DNA of 64,000 nucleotides from DATARH01 sp036268075 (GCA_036268075.1 DATAUV010000077.1:1-64000); one strand, 5' to 3'. Positions 24,772-33,542 are shown, counted from the first letter of the stretch. Notes: generated from the letters alone by a model not told the origin. Made by a program: numbers and translations.

Positions 24772-25338
24772 ATGGCTCTTCTGAAGATCGCCCGCATGGG
24801 CCATCCCGTTCTACGCGCCCGCGCGCAGGAAGTTCCCGACCCGACCGCGCCATGGGTGCGCCAGCTCGCCCTGGACATGATCGAGACGATGGAGGATGCC
24901 GGCGGCACCGGCATCGCCGCGCCGCAGGTCCACGCGCCGCACCGGGTCGTCGTGTTCACGGTGCTCGGCGAGCGCACCAGCAACCTCCCCGGCGACGCCG
25001 AGCAGGCGCTGACCGTGCTGGTCAACCCGGTCGTGGAGCTGCTCGGCGACGAGCGCGTGCTCGGCTGGGAGGGGTGCCTGTCGGTGCCGGGTCTGCGCGG
25101 GGTCGTGCCGCGGCATCTGCGCATCCGCTACCGCGGGCTCGGGCTCGACGGCGAGGAGGTCGCGCGCGAGGCGGCCGGGTTTCATGCCCGCGTCGTGCAG
25201 CACGAATGCGACCACCTCGACGGCATCCTCTACCCGCAACGGATCACCGACCATCGGCTGCTCGTTTTCCTCGAGGAGCTGCAACGCCACCCGATCGATC
25301 TTGCCGAGTTCTTCGCCGAAATGCAGGAGGCGCCATGA
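24772..25338 (+). CDS. def: Peptide deformylase
   Basis: The 188-residue enzyme has all three motifs: GTGIAAPQ (45-52), EGCLS with metal ligand C102, and QHECDHLDG with metal ligands H144 and H148 and catalytic E145. It removes the formyl group from the initiator Met of new proteins using Fe2+ or Zn2+. ATG 24772 fits the family N-terminus (LLKIARMGHPVLR). The stop overlaps the start of the COQ9-like gene (ATGA). Confidence 0.95.
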   Translation: MALLKIARMGHPVLRARAQEVPDPTAPWVRQLALDMIETMEDAGGTGIAAPQVHAPHRVVVFTVLGERTSNLPGDAEQALTVLVNPVVELLGDERVLGWEGCLSVPGLRGVVPRHLRIRYRGLGLDGEEVAREAAGFHARVVQHECDHLDGILYPQRITDHRLLVFLEELQRHPIDLAEFFAEMQEAP

Positions 25339-25973
25339 AAAGCCCGCTTGCCGAAGCCGACCGCGACCGCCTGATCGAGGCGATCCTGCCCGACGTCCCC
25401 TTTGACGGGTGGTCGCAGGCGGCATTGCGTGTCGCCGCCCAGCGCTGCGGCGTCGCCGAGGCCGAGGCGCAGGCGCTGTTTCCGGGCGGCGCGCCCGACC
25501 TCGTCGCCGGGTTCAGCCGCTGGGCCGACCACCGGATGCTCGACCGGCTCGAGCGGGCGCGGCTTGACGAGCTCGGCACCAGCGCGCGGGTGCGGCTCGC
25601 GATCCATGCCCGGTTCGACATCGTGGCGCCGTGGCGCGAGGCGGTGCGCGGGACCCTCGCGGTGCTGGCGCTGCCGCCGCACGCGGTGCTGGCCTCGCGC
25701 CTCCTCTACGAGACGGTCGACGGGATGTGGTACGCCGCCGGCGACCACGCGACCGATTTCAGCTTCTACACCAAGCGCGCGACCCTCGCCGCGCTCTATG
25801 CCGCCGCGATGGTCTACTGGCTCGACGACCGCTCGCCGGGGTTCGCCGACACCACGGCGTTTGTCGACCGGCGGCTCGGCGATCTCCGGCGGATCGGCGA
25901 CGTGCGCGCCCGCCTCGACGGGTTTTTCTCGAATTTCCCCGACCCGTTCCGGTTCTTCCGGGGGGTGCGTTAG
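25335..25973 (+). CDS. COQ9 family protein (ubiquinone biosynthesis)
   Basis: The 212-residue helical protein resembles TetR-type COQ9 proteins. The C-terminal signature GMWYAAGDHATDFSFYTKRATLAALYAAAMVYWLDDRS is visible as GDHATDFSFYTKR plus AMVYWLDD. In mitochondria COQ9 binds lipids and presents quinone intermediates to COQ7; the bacterial protein probably has a similar role at the inner membrane. The ATG overlaps the def stop by four bases, so translation is coupled. Presence of this gene supports an alphaproteobacterial host. Confidence 0.9.
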   Translation: MKSPLAEADRDRLIEAILPDVPFDGWSQAALRVAAQRCGVAEAEAQALFPGGAPDLVAGFSRWADHRMLDRLERARLDELGTSARVRLAIHARFDIVAPWREAVRGTLAVLALPPHAVLASRLLYETVDGMWYAAGDHATDFSFYTKRATLAALYAAAMVYWLDDRSPGFADTTAFVDRRLGDLRRIGDVRARLDGFFSNFPDPFRFFRGVR

Positions 25974-25981
25974 GAACCGAC

Positions 25982-26737
25982 ATGCCGCTCACGTCAGGCC
26001 CGGAAACCGGGACGCTCCTGCTGATCGGCGGCGGCCGGTTCGGGCCGGAATTGCAGGAGGAACAGGTCCGGCTGGGGCGAGGGGCGGACGGGCGGTCCGA
26101 GTGGGTCTTCATCCCGACCGCGGAGACCGACGAGGTCGTGCCGACCCTCAAGCCCTTCGGTTTCATCAGCCGTTCGGCGGACCGGGTCACGATGCTCCAC
26201 ACCCGCGACCGCGCCGAGGCGGACAGCGAGGCCTTCACCGCCCCGCTGCGCACGGCGACAGCGGTGTTCATCTTCGGCGGCCGCCAGTTTCGGCTTGTCG
26301 ACGCCTATGCCGGCACGCGCACCGAGCGCGAGCTGCGTGGCGTGCTCGCCCGCGGCGGCCTCCTCGCCGGGATGTCCGCCGGCGCGACGGTCATGGGTTC
26401 GTACATGGTGCGCGGGCACCCGTCGGACGACGCCTCGATCATGATGTGGCCGGGCTATGACGAGGGCTTCGGCTATCTGACGAATGCCGCCATCGACCAG
26501 CATGTCAGCGCCCGCAACCGCGAAGCCGACCTCGCCCCGGTGATCGCCGCGCACCCCGAACTGCTCGGCATCGGGCTCGACGAGGGCACCGCCGGGGTAG
26601 TGCAGGGGAGCGAAATGTACGTCGTGGGCGCCGGGCACGTCTTCATCACCGACGGCGAGAGCCATGACGGCAAGCCGTATTACCGGCTGTCGGCGGGGAC
26701 AACGCTCGATCTCGCGAAGCGGGCTGTTGTTCGATAG
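25982..26737 (+). CDS. Cyanophycinase-like S51-family peptidase
   Basis: The 251-residue protein matches cyanophycinase: TLLLIGGGRFGPE near the start, VFIPTAETDE, FIFGGRQFRLVDAY, GLLAGMSAGATVMGS with the nucleophilic Ser, and GIGLDEGTAGVVQG near the C-terminus. Cyanophycinases hydrolyse the beta-linked Asp-Arg storage polymer to dipeptides. No cyanophycin synthetase is in the window, so another beta-aspartyl peptide may be the substrate. It starts nine bases after the COQ9 gene. Confidence 0.85.
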   Translation: MPLTSGPETGTLLLIGGGRFGPELQEEQVRLGRGADGRSEWVFIPTAETDEVVPTLKPFGFISRSADRVTMLHTRDRAEADSEAFTAPLRTATAVFIFGGRQFRLVDAYAGTRTERELRGVLARGGLLAGMSAGATVMGSYMVRGHPSDDASIMMWPGYDEGFGYLTNAAIDQHVSARNREADLAPVIAAHPELLGIGLDEGTAGVVQGSEMYVVGAGHVFITDGESHDGKPYYRLSAGTTLDLAKRAVVR

Positions 26738-26787
26738 CCGCGCTGTTCTGAGTGCTTTTCTGACTGGATTGAATCGCCACTCTCCTG

Positions 26788-26870
26788 TCGTCATTCCCGC
26801 GCAGGCGGGAACCCAGGGGCCAACGCTTCGCCGCTCGCCCTGGACCCCCGCCTTCGCGGGGGCGACGAAC
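26788..26870. repeat. Imperfect palindromic repeat, family D copy 1 (VIPAQAGT type)
   Basis: The left arm reads CGTCATTCCCGCGCAGGCGG and the right arm CCGCCTTCGCGGGGGCGACG. Read through, it gives the well-known false peptide VIPAQAGTQ and PWTPAFAGA. It lies between the convergent cyanophycinase-like gene and purK. Another copy with different loop is at 61274-61356. Confidence 0.85.
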
Positions 26871-26916
26871 TTCAAAGGCGATGCACCCTTTCAGGATGAG
26901 GGTCTCTTGGGATTTT

Positions 26917-27987
26917 CTAGGTTCGCGGCAGCAGCCGCGTGACATGCCCCATCTTGCGGCCCGGCTTTACCTCGGCCTTGCCGTAGAGGTGCAGCTTTGC
27001 GGACGGGTCTTTGAGGGCGTCGGGCCAGGTTGAGACTTCGTCGCCGATCAGGTTTTTCATCACCGCGTCGGAATGGCGCTCGGTCGAGCCGAGGGGGAGG
27101 CCGCAGACGGCGCGGACGAGCTGCTCGAACTGGCTGGTGAGGCAGGCGTCGATCGTCCAGTGCCCCGAATTGTGCGGGCGCGGGGCGAGCTCGTTGACGA
27201 GCAGCGCGCCCGATTTGGCGACGAACATCTCGACCGCGAGCACGCCGACCAGGTCGAGCTTTTCGGCGATGTGGCGAGCGATCGCCTCGGCCTCGCCGCG
27301 GATTTTTGCCGGCAGGTCGGCGGGGGCGACCGTCGTGTCGAGGATGTGGTTGACGTGGCGGTTCTCGACCGACGGATAGGCGGCAACGGCGCCGTCGGCG
27401 CCGCGTGCGACGACGACGGAAATCTCGGCGACGAAATCCACGAAGGCTTCGAGGATGCCGAGGTCGCTGCCCATGCGGCGCCACGCCTCGGCGGCCTCGG
27501 CGGGGTCGGCGATCGTCACCTGGCCCTTGCCGTCATACCCCATCCGCACGCTTTTCAGCACCGCCGGGGCGCCGAGCGCGGCGAGCGCGGCGGGGAGCGC
27601 GGCTGGGTTCTCGATGGCGCGGAACTCGGTGGTCGCCGTGCCGATCGAGCGCAGGAAGCCCTTTTCGCGGAGGCGGTCCTGGGTGATTTCGAGGATTTCG
27701 GGGCGCGGCATCACCGGCACCGCGGCGGCGACGCGCTGTACCGCCTCGGCCGGGATGTTCTCGAACTCGAACGTCGCGACATCAACCGCGGCGGCGAAGC
27801 GGGCGAGGGCGTCGGCGTCGGTGAAGGGGGCGACCGTCGCGGCGGCGCAGACCTGAGACGCGGGGGACTGGGTCTCGTCGGCGAAGACGTGGCACCGATA
27901 GCCGAGCGCGGCGGCGGCGAGCGCGGTCATGCGGCCGAGCTGGCCGCCGCCGAGAATCCCGATCACCGCCCCGGGCGCCAGGCTCAT
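26917..27987 (-). CDS. purK: N5-carboxyaminoimidazole ribonucleotide synthase
   Basis: The 356-residue ATP-grasp enzyme begins GAVIGILGGGQLGRMTALAAA and has KSVRMGYDGKGQ, ILEAFVDFVAEISVVVAR and LLVNELAPRPHNSGHWTIDAC. It joins AIR and bicarbonate with ATP to give N5-CAIR, the substrate of PurE, in purine synthesis. The ATG at 27987 lies in the last unit of a 17-bp tandem repeat that links it to purE. The N-terminus MSLAPGAVIG follows the ATGA of that unit. Confidence 0.96.
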   Translation of the reverse strand: MSLAPGAVIGILGGGQLGRMTALAAAALGYRCHVFADETQSPASQVCAAATVAPFTDADALARFAAAVDVATFEFENIPAEAVQRVAAAVPVMPRPEILEITQDRLREKGFLRSIGTATTEFRAIENPAALPAALAALGAPAVLKSVRMGYDGKGQVTIADPAEAAEAWRRMGSDLGILEAFVDFVAEISVVVARGADGAVAAYPSVENRHVNHILDTTVAPADLPAKIRGEAEAIARHIAEKLDLVGVLAVEMFVAKSGALLVNELAPRPHNSGHWTIDACLTSQFEQLVRAVCGLPLGSTERHSDAVMKNLIGDEVSTWPDALKDPSAKLHLYGKAEVKPGRKMGHVTRLLPRT

Positions 27988-28064
27988 ATGCTGACCGGGC
28001 TCATGCGTCGCCTGGGCTCATGCGTCGCCTGGGCTCATGCGTCGACTGGGGTCATGTGCCGACC
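27980..28064 (-). repeat. Five 17-bp units forming overlapping minicistrons between purE and purK
   Basis: Read on the minus strand, the unit is ATGAGCCCAGGCGACGC, with variants in the outer copies. The purE stop TGA (28054-28052) overlaps an ATG at 28055. This opens M-T-P-V-D-A-stop, whose TGA overlaps the ATG at 28038. Two copies of M-S-P-G-D-A-stop follow (ATG 28038 and 28021), then M-S-P-V-S-I-stop (ATG 28004), whose TGA overlaps the purK ATG at 27987. Every junction is a four-base ATGA overlap with a -1 register shift, and each inner ATG has AGG six bases upstream. Confidence 0.93.
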
Positions 28065-28546
28065 GGGCGCTCCGCGACGTTGGCCGTCTGGCTGCGGCGC
28101 CACTCCTCGACTGCCGCCGCTATCGCGGGATCGTTGAGGCCTAGGATCGCCGCGGCGCAGAGGGCGGCGTTGGTCGCCCCGGCCTGGCCGATCGCAAAGG
28201 TCGCGACCGGAATCCCGGCCGGCATCTGGACGATCGAGAGGAGGCTGTCCATGCCCTTCAGCGCGCGGCTCTCGACCGGCACGCCGAGGACCGGCAGGCG
28301 CGTCATCGCAGCGGCCATGCCGGGCAGGTGCGCCGCCCCGCCGGCGCCGGCGATGATGATCTTGAGCCCACGCCCGGCGGCGCCGCGGGCGTATTCATAA
28401 AGACGGTCCGGGGTGCGGTGGGCGGAGACGATTCGCGTCTCGTGGGCGACGCCGAGCTTTTCGAGCGTCTCGGCGGCATGGCGCATCGTCTCCCAATCGG
28501 ACTGGCTGCCCATGATGATGCCTACGGCCGGGCCGGCTTCTGGCAT
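28052..28546 (-). CDS. purE: N5-carboxyaminoimidazole ribonucleotide mutase
   Basis: The 164-residue protein has the PurE class I pattern: GIIMGSQSDWETMRHAAE, SAHRTPDRLYEYA, IIAGAGGAAHLPGMAAA, LPVLGVPVES and ALNDP-like GLNDPAIAAA. It moves the carboxyl group of N5-CAIR to carbon 4, forming CAIR. The stop TGA lies in the outermost unit of the 17-bp repeat leading to purK, so the two are one transcript. The start is at 28546 with GAGC purine-rich sequence ahead. Confidence 0.96.
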   Translation of the reverse strand: MPEAGPAVGIIMGSQSDWETMRHAAETLEKLGVAHETRIVSAHRTPDRLYEYARGAAGRGLKIIIAGAGGAAHLPGMAAAMTRLPVLGVPVESRALKGMDSLLSIVQMPAGIPVATFAIGQAGATNAALCAAAILGLNDPAIAAAVEEWRRSQTANVAERPVGT

Positions 28547-28743
28547 GAAGCTCCTTTCGCGATCGGGTCGGAATGAGGCCGCGAGAGGCGCATTATAGGG
28601 GCGCGAGCCTCGCGTACAAGGAGCGCTCGGCGAGGCGGGGCGCCAGGTCGCGTCGCGGAATTATCCCCGCCATAGCATCGCTTATAGACAAGCGCGCCGC
28701 GCCGTTGTCGAATCGGGCTGGGAGTGAGAGAGGCGGCCAGCAC

Positions 28744-29400
<657 letters not shown>

Positions 29401-29412
29401 GAGCGCGGGCGT

Positions 29413-29616
29413 CTACGCGATGATGTCGGGCAGCAGCTCGCTCTCGATCTTCGAGATATGGTCCTTTAGCGCCAGCTTGCGTTTTTTCAGCCGCTGGAGC
29501 TGAAGCTGGTCGAACGGCGCGAGATCGCTCACCCGCGCGATCACGTCGTCGAGATCGCGGTGCTCGCTGCGGAGCGTGGCGAGCTTGGCCTTTAGCGCTT
29601 CGGCGTCGAGATCCAT
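29413..29616 (-). CDS. DUF465 (YdcH-like) small helical protein
   Basis: The 67-residue protein is a two-helix hairpin: LKAKLATLRSEHRDLDDVIARVSD, then FDQLQLQRLKKRKLALKDHISKIE. The LKKRKLxLKDxI pattern defines DUF465. These proteins are small, soluble and of unknown function. A second member is encoded at 30907. It is convergent with the GGDEF gene, 12 bases away, and the 3' intergenic gap carries a half-copy of repeat family C (GAGCGCGGGCG). Confidence 0.9.
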   Translation of the reverse strand: MDLDAEALKAKLATLRSEHRDLDDVIARVSDLAPFDQLQLQRLKKRKLALKDHISKIESELLPDIIA

Positions 29617-29680
29617 GGGGGGCTCACTGAGTGCGCCGTTATAGCATGGTTTGCGGACAGGGTGGGCTCGGGCGGCGAAA

Positions 29681-30175
29681 ATGACGACGGAAAAGCGCGA
29701 CGGCGAGGGCGAGGCGTTCTGGCGGTTTTCGCTCGTGTTCTATGCCCGGCCCGGCGTCGCGCCGGCGCTGATCGCGCTGCAGGACCGGGACGGGCGCGAC
29801 GTGAATGTGATCCTCTACGCGCTGTGGCTCGGGCTCGCCCGCGGGCATGCGATGGACGCCGCCGACCTCGCCGCCGCGGAGGCTGCCGCCGCGCCGCTGC
29901 GCGAGGCGGTCGTCACCGGGTTGCGCGGGCTCCGCCGCCGGCTGCGCGCCGATCCCGACCCGGCGATCCGGGCGCTGCGCCGGCGCGTGCGGGCGCTGGA
30001 GATCGCGGCAGAGCGGCTCGTGCAATATAGGCTGGCTGCCAGCATCCGCCCGTGCGAGGCCGCGGGTGATCGGGCCGCGATCGCGATCGCTAATCTCGAT
30101 TTGTGCCTCGGCGCCGCCTCGACCGAGGCGGAGACGGTTCGCGAGGCTGCGCGCGGGTTCAGCCGTCGCGCTTAG
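29681..30175 (+). CDS. TIGR02444 family protein
   Basis: The 164-residue helical protein starts EAFWRFSLVFYARPGVAPALIALQDR and continues DVNVILYALWLG, LRGLRRRLR and RALRRRVRALEIAAERLVQ, which is the pattern of TIGR02444. Its function is unknown. ATG 29681 is used; upstream in-frame start 29651 lacks a ribosome site. The 3' end overlaps the convergent ubiX gene by 17 bases. Confidence 0.85.
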   Translation: MTTEKRDGEGEAFWRFSLVFYARPGVAPALIALQDRDGRDVNVILYALWLGLARGHAMDAADLAAAEAAAAPLREAVVTGLRGLRRRLRADPDPAIRALRRRVRALEIAAERLVQYRLAASIRPCEAAGDRAAIAIANLDLCLGAASTEAETVREAARGFSRRA

Positions 30176-30767
30176 CCGGCCGCCGGCGCGGTTCCTCGCC
30201 CCAGCGGCGCACGGTGCCGGCATCGAGGGCGAACAGGTCGAGCACGCGGCCGAGGCTTTGGTCGACCATCTCGTCGAGCGATTGCGGCTTGGTATAAAAC
30301 GCCGGCACCGGAGGGGCGATCACCGCGCCCATCTCGGAGAGTGCGGTCATCGTGCGCAGGTGACCCGTGTGAAGCGGCGTCTCGCGCACCATCAGCACCA
30401 GCCGCCGGCGTTCCTTGAGCACGACGTCGGCGGCGCGGGTCAACAGCGTCGTCGTCACCCCGGTCGCGATCTCGCCCATGCTGCGGATCGAGCACGGGGC
30501 GATGACCATGCCGATCGTCTGGAACGAGCCCGACGAGATCGAGGCGGCCATGTCGCCGATCGGATGGACCACATCGGCGAGGGCGTGCAGCGCGGCGGCT
30601 TTGAGGTCGGTCTCCAGCGCCAGGGTGACCTCGGCGCTCTTGCTCATCACGAGATGCGTCTCGACGGGCAGGTTTTGCAGAATCTGCAACAGCCGCGCCC
30701 CGTAGACGATTCCCGAGGCGCCGCTGATCCCGACGATCAGGCGCGGTTGCCCGCCAGTTTGCCGCAT
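30159..30767 (-). CDS. ubiX: Flavin prenyltransferase UbiX
   Basis: About 202 residues with RLIVGISGASGIVYGARLLQ (FMN site), LVMSKSAEVTL, IAPCSIRSMGEIATG, KERRRLVLMVRETPLH and MVDQSLGRVLDLF. It attaches a dimethylallyl group to FMN to make the prenylated flavin used by UbiD decarboxylases in ubiquinone synthesis. ATG 30767 is preceded by GAGG; the frame extends upstream to 31043 but that part overlaps the divergent DUF465 gene. Confidence 0.95.
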   Translation of the reverse strand: MRQTGGQPRLIVGISGASGIVYGARLLQILQNLPVETHLVMSKSAEVTLALETDLKAAALHALADVVHPIGDMAASISSGSFQTIGMVIAPCSIRSMGEIATGVTTTLLTRAADVVLKERRRLVLMVRETPLHTGHLRTMTALSEMGAVIAPPVPAFYTKPQSLDEMVDQSLGRVLDLFALDAGTVRRWGEEPRRRPAKRDG

Positions 30768-30906
30768 CTGCGCCTCGCCGCGTTTTGGCTCTTTGATCTT
30801 GCCGGATGCGGCATATCTCGATGTCGGGGGCATGACAATCCCTGGCCGATCGGACGCCGCAGGCGTACCATCGGCTCCCAGTTCGTCACGGCAAGGAGAA
30901 GACCGC

Positions 30907-31074
30907 ATGTCAGAGCCCGATCGGATCGTCGCGCTCCAGCAGCAGCACGCCGAGCTCGAGCGAGAAATCGACGAGGAAAATGCTCGCCCGATGCCGAACC
31001 ACGACGCGATCGCCGATCTGAAGCGCCAGAAATTGAGGATCAAGGACGAACTCTACCAGCTCGCCCGCACCTAG
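30907..31074 (+). CDS. DUF465 (YdcH-like) small protein, second copy
   Basis: The 55-residue protein has the same two-helix pattern as the one at 29413: RIVALQQQHAELEREIDEEN, then AIADLKRQKLRIKDELYQL. ATG 30907 has AAGGAGA upstream. Its TAG stop lies at the start of a 38-base hairpin that likely ends transcription. The two DUF465 genes, separated by TIGR02444 and ubiX, are diverged paralogues. Confidence 0.85.
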   Translation: MSEPDRIVALQQQHAELEREIDEENARPMPNHDAIADLKRQKLRIKDELYQLART

Positions 31075-31110
31075 AGCAAAATCCGATCCTATTGAATCGG
31101 GTTTTGCTCT
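31073..31110 (+). terminator. Hairpin after the DUF465 gene
   Basis: AGAGCAAAATCCGAT and ATCGGGTTTTGCTCT pair over 15 bases with one G:T, with an eight-base loop. The hairpin starts within the stop codon of the preceding gene. AT-rich sequence follows (TTTAAACTATTTG), so it is a reasonable terminator or the left part of a composite repeat with the palindrome at 31128. Confidence 0.6.
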
Positions 31111-31127
31111 TTAAACTATTTGAAATC

Positions 31128-31171
31128 GAGCATGTTCCGGAAAAGTGGGACCACTTTTCCGGAACATGCTC
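31128..31171. repeat. Perfect 44-bp palindrome
   Basis: Two perfect 21-base arms (GAGCATGTTCCGGAAAAGTG plus one base, and the complement) are separated by GA. It is located between the second DUF465 gene and the TauD-like gene. The GTTCCGGAAAAGTGG core resembles repeats common in Rhizobiales intergenic regions. Confidence 0.9.
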
Positions 31172-31298
31172 TGGCGCTTCACCATCAATGGGGGCTGGCC
31201 GCCCGCGGCGCGGGATTGCCCGGACGCGCGCGCGATGACACTGTGCCTGGAAGCGCGCGACGGCCAAGTATCCTATAAGTATCCTGAAGGACACAGCC

Positions 31299-32174
31299 AT
31301 GACCCTGTTTCGCGACCGCAGCGGACCCCGGATCAAGTACACGCCCGACGAATCGCCCTTTGAGACGATCTCCGTCGACAAGCTGACGCCGATCATCGGC
31401 GGCGAGATCGGCGGGGTCGATTTGTCCGGCGACATCAGCAACCGGCAGATGGACGAGATTCACCGTGCGCTCGCGGAAAACCTGGTGATCTTTTTCCGCG
31501 ACCAGCATCTGTCGCAGGAGCAGCATCTGGATTTCGGCCGCCGGTTCGGCGAATTGCACATCCATCCCGCGGCGCCCACCGAGCCCGGCCATCCCGAGCT
31601 GATGATCATCCGCGCCGACAAGGATTCACCGCGCGCCAACGGCGAGGGCTGGCACAGCGACGTATCGTGCGACGCCGAGCCGCCGATGGGCAGCATCCTC
31701 TACATCCGCCAATGCCCGCCGCGCGGCGGCGACACGCTGTTCGCCAACATGTACGCCGCGTATGAGGCGCTCAGCGACCGGATGAAGGCCTATCTCGAAG
31801 GGCTGACCGCCCGGCACAACGGCGAGCACTATCGCGGGCAGTACGCGAATTACGGGGTCAAGGACAAGGAGACCTATCCCTCCGCCGACCACCCGATCGT
31901 CCGCACCCATCCGGTGACCGGCAAAAAGGCGCTCTACGTCAACGAGGGGTTCACCCGCTATATCAACGGCGTGCCGCGCGACGAAAGCGCCGGCATCCTC
32001 GCCTATCTCTACAAGCACATGGCGAACCCGCTGTTCCAATGCCGCTTCCGCTGGCAGGAAAACTCGATCGCCTTCTGGGACAATCGCTGCGTCCAGCACC
32101 ACGCAATGTGGGACTACTGGCCCCACACCCGCAGCGGCAACCGCGTCACGGTCGCGGGCGATCGGCCGGTCTAA
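31299..32174 (+). CDS. TauD/TfdA-family 2-oxoglutarate dioxygenase
   Basis: The 291-residue protein has the iron site GWHSDVSC (H119, D121) and the distal His in NRCVQHHAMWDY (near 267), with HTRSGNRVTVAG carrying the 2-oxoglutarate Arg. N-terminal PIIGGEIGGVDLSG and FFRDQHLSQEQHL are typical. The family releases sulfite from taurine or cleaves ether-linked herbicides. The substrate here is not known; no sulfonate transporter is adjacent. AAGGA precedes the ATG. Confidence 0.9.
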   Translation: MTLFRDRSGPRIKYTPDESPFETISVDKLTPIIGGEIGGVDLSGDISNRQMDEIHRALAENLVIFFRDQHLSQEQHLDFGRRFGELHIHPAAPTEPGHPELMIIRADKDSPRANGEGWHSDVSCDAEPPMGSILYIRQCPPRGGDTLFANMYAAYEALSDRMKAYLEGLTARHNGEHYRGQYANYGVKDKETYPSADHPIVRTHPVTGKKALYVNEGFTRYINGVPRDESAGILAYLYKHMANPLFQCRFRWQENSIAFWDNRCVQHHAMWDYWPHTRSGNRVTVAGDRPV

Positions 32175-32213
32175 CGAGCGCTCTCCTGCCGAGGTTCGCT
32201 TGGGAGGCGCCGT

Positions 32214-33221
32214 CTAGGCCGCTTCCGGGATCGGGCGTGCCATGACCTGCCCCAAGCGCCTAGCCAGGACATGGCTCGGAAGTTCGACTAATAAATAGAA
32301 AATATAACTTACGCCAAAAATCGCCAGCAGTTGAACGGTTCCGACTATTACTCTTGGCGTCATAAACGATGAGTCTGCAGAAATCTGGTTAACCGCGTTG
32401 TGCATCAGATAAATCGAATAGCTCCAGCCGCCGGCCCATTCGAGAAGCGCGAGTGGCGGCTTGCGCGAGAAATTCTCCACTTCGCGCAATAGCCACGGCA
32501 AGCAATAGAAGGAAAACGCGAGCAGCGTCACCGGAAAGCCAAGCGGAAAGGGCAGGTGAAAGAGGGCGACGAGAGCGGCGCTCGAATAGCTGAGCGCTCC
32601 CAGCCGCCAAACCCAGATGAACCGTGTCGTCGGCAGCGGTCGCCCCGCGACACGCTCCGCCATGATGCATCCCAACAACCAAGACGGTAGTCCGACAACC
32701 GAAGCCCCGACGAGGCCGAACTGCCAGTGGTAGTCATTATTCCAATGAGTAACGATGAGGATCAGGGCGATTATGGTAGAAAACAACGTTATACGGGAAA
32801 AGCTAATTCTCTTAGCTACATAAAATAGTATTGGGTAAATCGAATAATATATTAGTTCACAATATATACTCCATAATACCCCGCGGATCGCGCCCGCGAC
32901 CTCGCCGCCCGAAACGTACATGATCAGGTGGCAGGCAATAAGCGGCAGTCCGATCCTTACGTATCGCCGAGTAAAATGTTTTGAAATATCGATCCGTTCT
33001 TTTCCGATCCAGGGGTAATGAATGCAAAATCCCGAGATCAAGAAAAATACAATGACCGCCGCCACACCATTAAAAAGGATACCGCTGTTGAGCAGATGTC
33101 CAACCGAACCTTGATCCACTAGCAGTGATCTGAATGGGTTCAGGGCACCGTGGCCGCAGGCGACCCAAAATGCCGCGATGAAGCGGATAGTATCGAGCCC
33201 TCGAATATGACGGGGTTGCAT
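32214..33221 (-). CDS. Acyltransferase 3 (OatA/ExoZ-like) membrane protein
   Basis: The 335-residue protein has about ten membrane helices. The N-terminus HIRGLDTIRFIAAFWVACGHG and VIVFFLISGFCIHYPW match the acyltransferase-3 family, with the catalytic His in the R-x-H-like ACGHG part. Such enzymes O-acetylate surface polysaccharides or peptidoglycan. Codon and base composition are visibly lower in GC than neighbours, especially 32740-32880, which suggests horizontal transfer of a surface-modification gene. Confidence 0.88.
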   Translation of the reverse strand: MQPRHIRGLDTIRFIAAFWVACGHGALNPFRSLLVDQGSVGHLLNSGILFNGVAAVIVFFLISGFCIHYPWIGKERIDISKHFTRRYVRIGLPLIACHLIMYVSGGEVAGAIRGVLWSIYCELIYYSIYPILFYVAKRISFSRITLFSTIIALILIVTHWNNDYHWQFGLVGASVVGLPSWLLGCIMAERVAGRPLPTTRFIWVWRLGALSYSSAALVALFHLPFPLGFPVTLLAFSFYCLPWLLREVENFSRKPPLALLEWAGGWSYSIYLMHNAVNQISADSSFMTPRVIVGTVQLLAIFGVSYIFYLLVELPSHVLARRLGQVMARPIPEAA

Positions 33222-33542
33222 GCCGATTCTAAACTCTGACCACTAATTCTCATCAAACAATTACGTGATCTTCGAATTTTTTGCAAGTCTACTAGCCAAA
33301 CCGATGGCGGAGCAGCCAGCGAGCGGCGCATAACGGGTTCGGTCCCGAGCTGACCGTCTGAGCCAACTCCAATGGGCATGGTTCCCGATCGGCCTGACCA
33401 GGCCCTGCCGCGCCAGACCACCTTCCTCACGTCGCAGAGATCGGACGCCCGCCCGCTTGAGCGGCGGTGGTATACCCGCATAGTATGCGCGTATAAGTCG
33501 CAGGCCGGCGGGGCTACCGCCTGCATTCGGGGAGGGAAACCG
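33222..33542. other. Intergenic region between acyltransferase and decayed dehydrogenase
   Basis: The acyltransferase-proximal part is AT-rich and probably holds its promoter. GGGGAGGG just before 33543 is a strong ribosome site for the dehydrogenase. The only other structure seen is a palindrome at 33471. No gene is recognisable in this stretch. Confidence 0.5.
33471..33495. promoter_or_regulatory. 25-bp near-perfect palindrome upstream of dehydrogenase pseudogene
   Basis: TATACCCGCATA and TATGCGCGTATA pair with one mismatch around a single G. It ends 47 bases before the dehydrogenase start. Spacing and symmetry suit a dimeric repressor operator, for example of the LacI or GntR type, but no regulator gene is adjacent. 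Confidence 0.4.

Noticed and set aside
26788..26870. Small gene encoding VIPAQAGTQ peptide
   Set aside because: This peptide is the usual read-through of a widespread palindromic repeat, not a protein.
27980..28064. CRISPR-like short direct repeats between purK and purE
   Set aside because: Units are 17 bp with no spacers between them; they are contiguous and carry stop/start overlaps.
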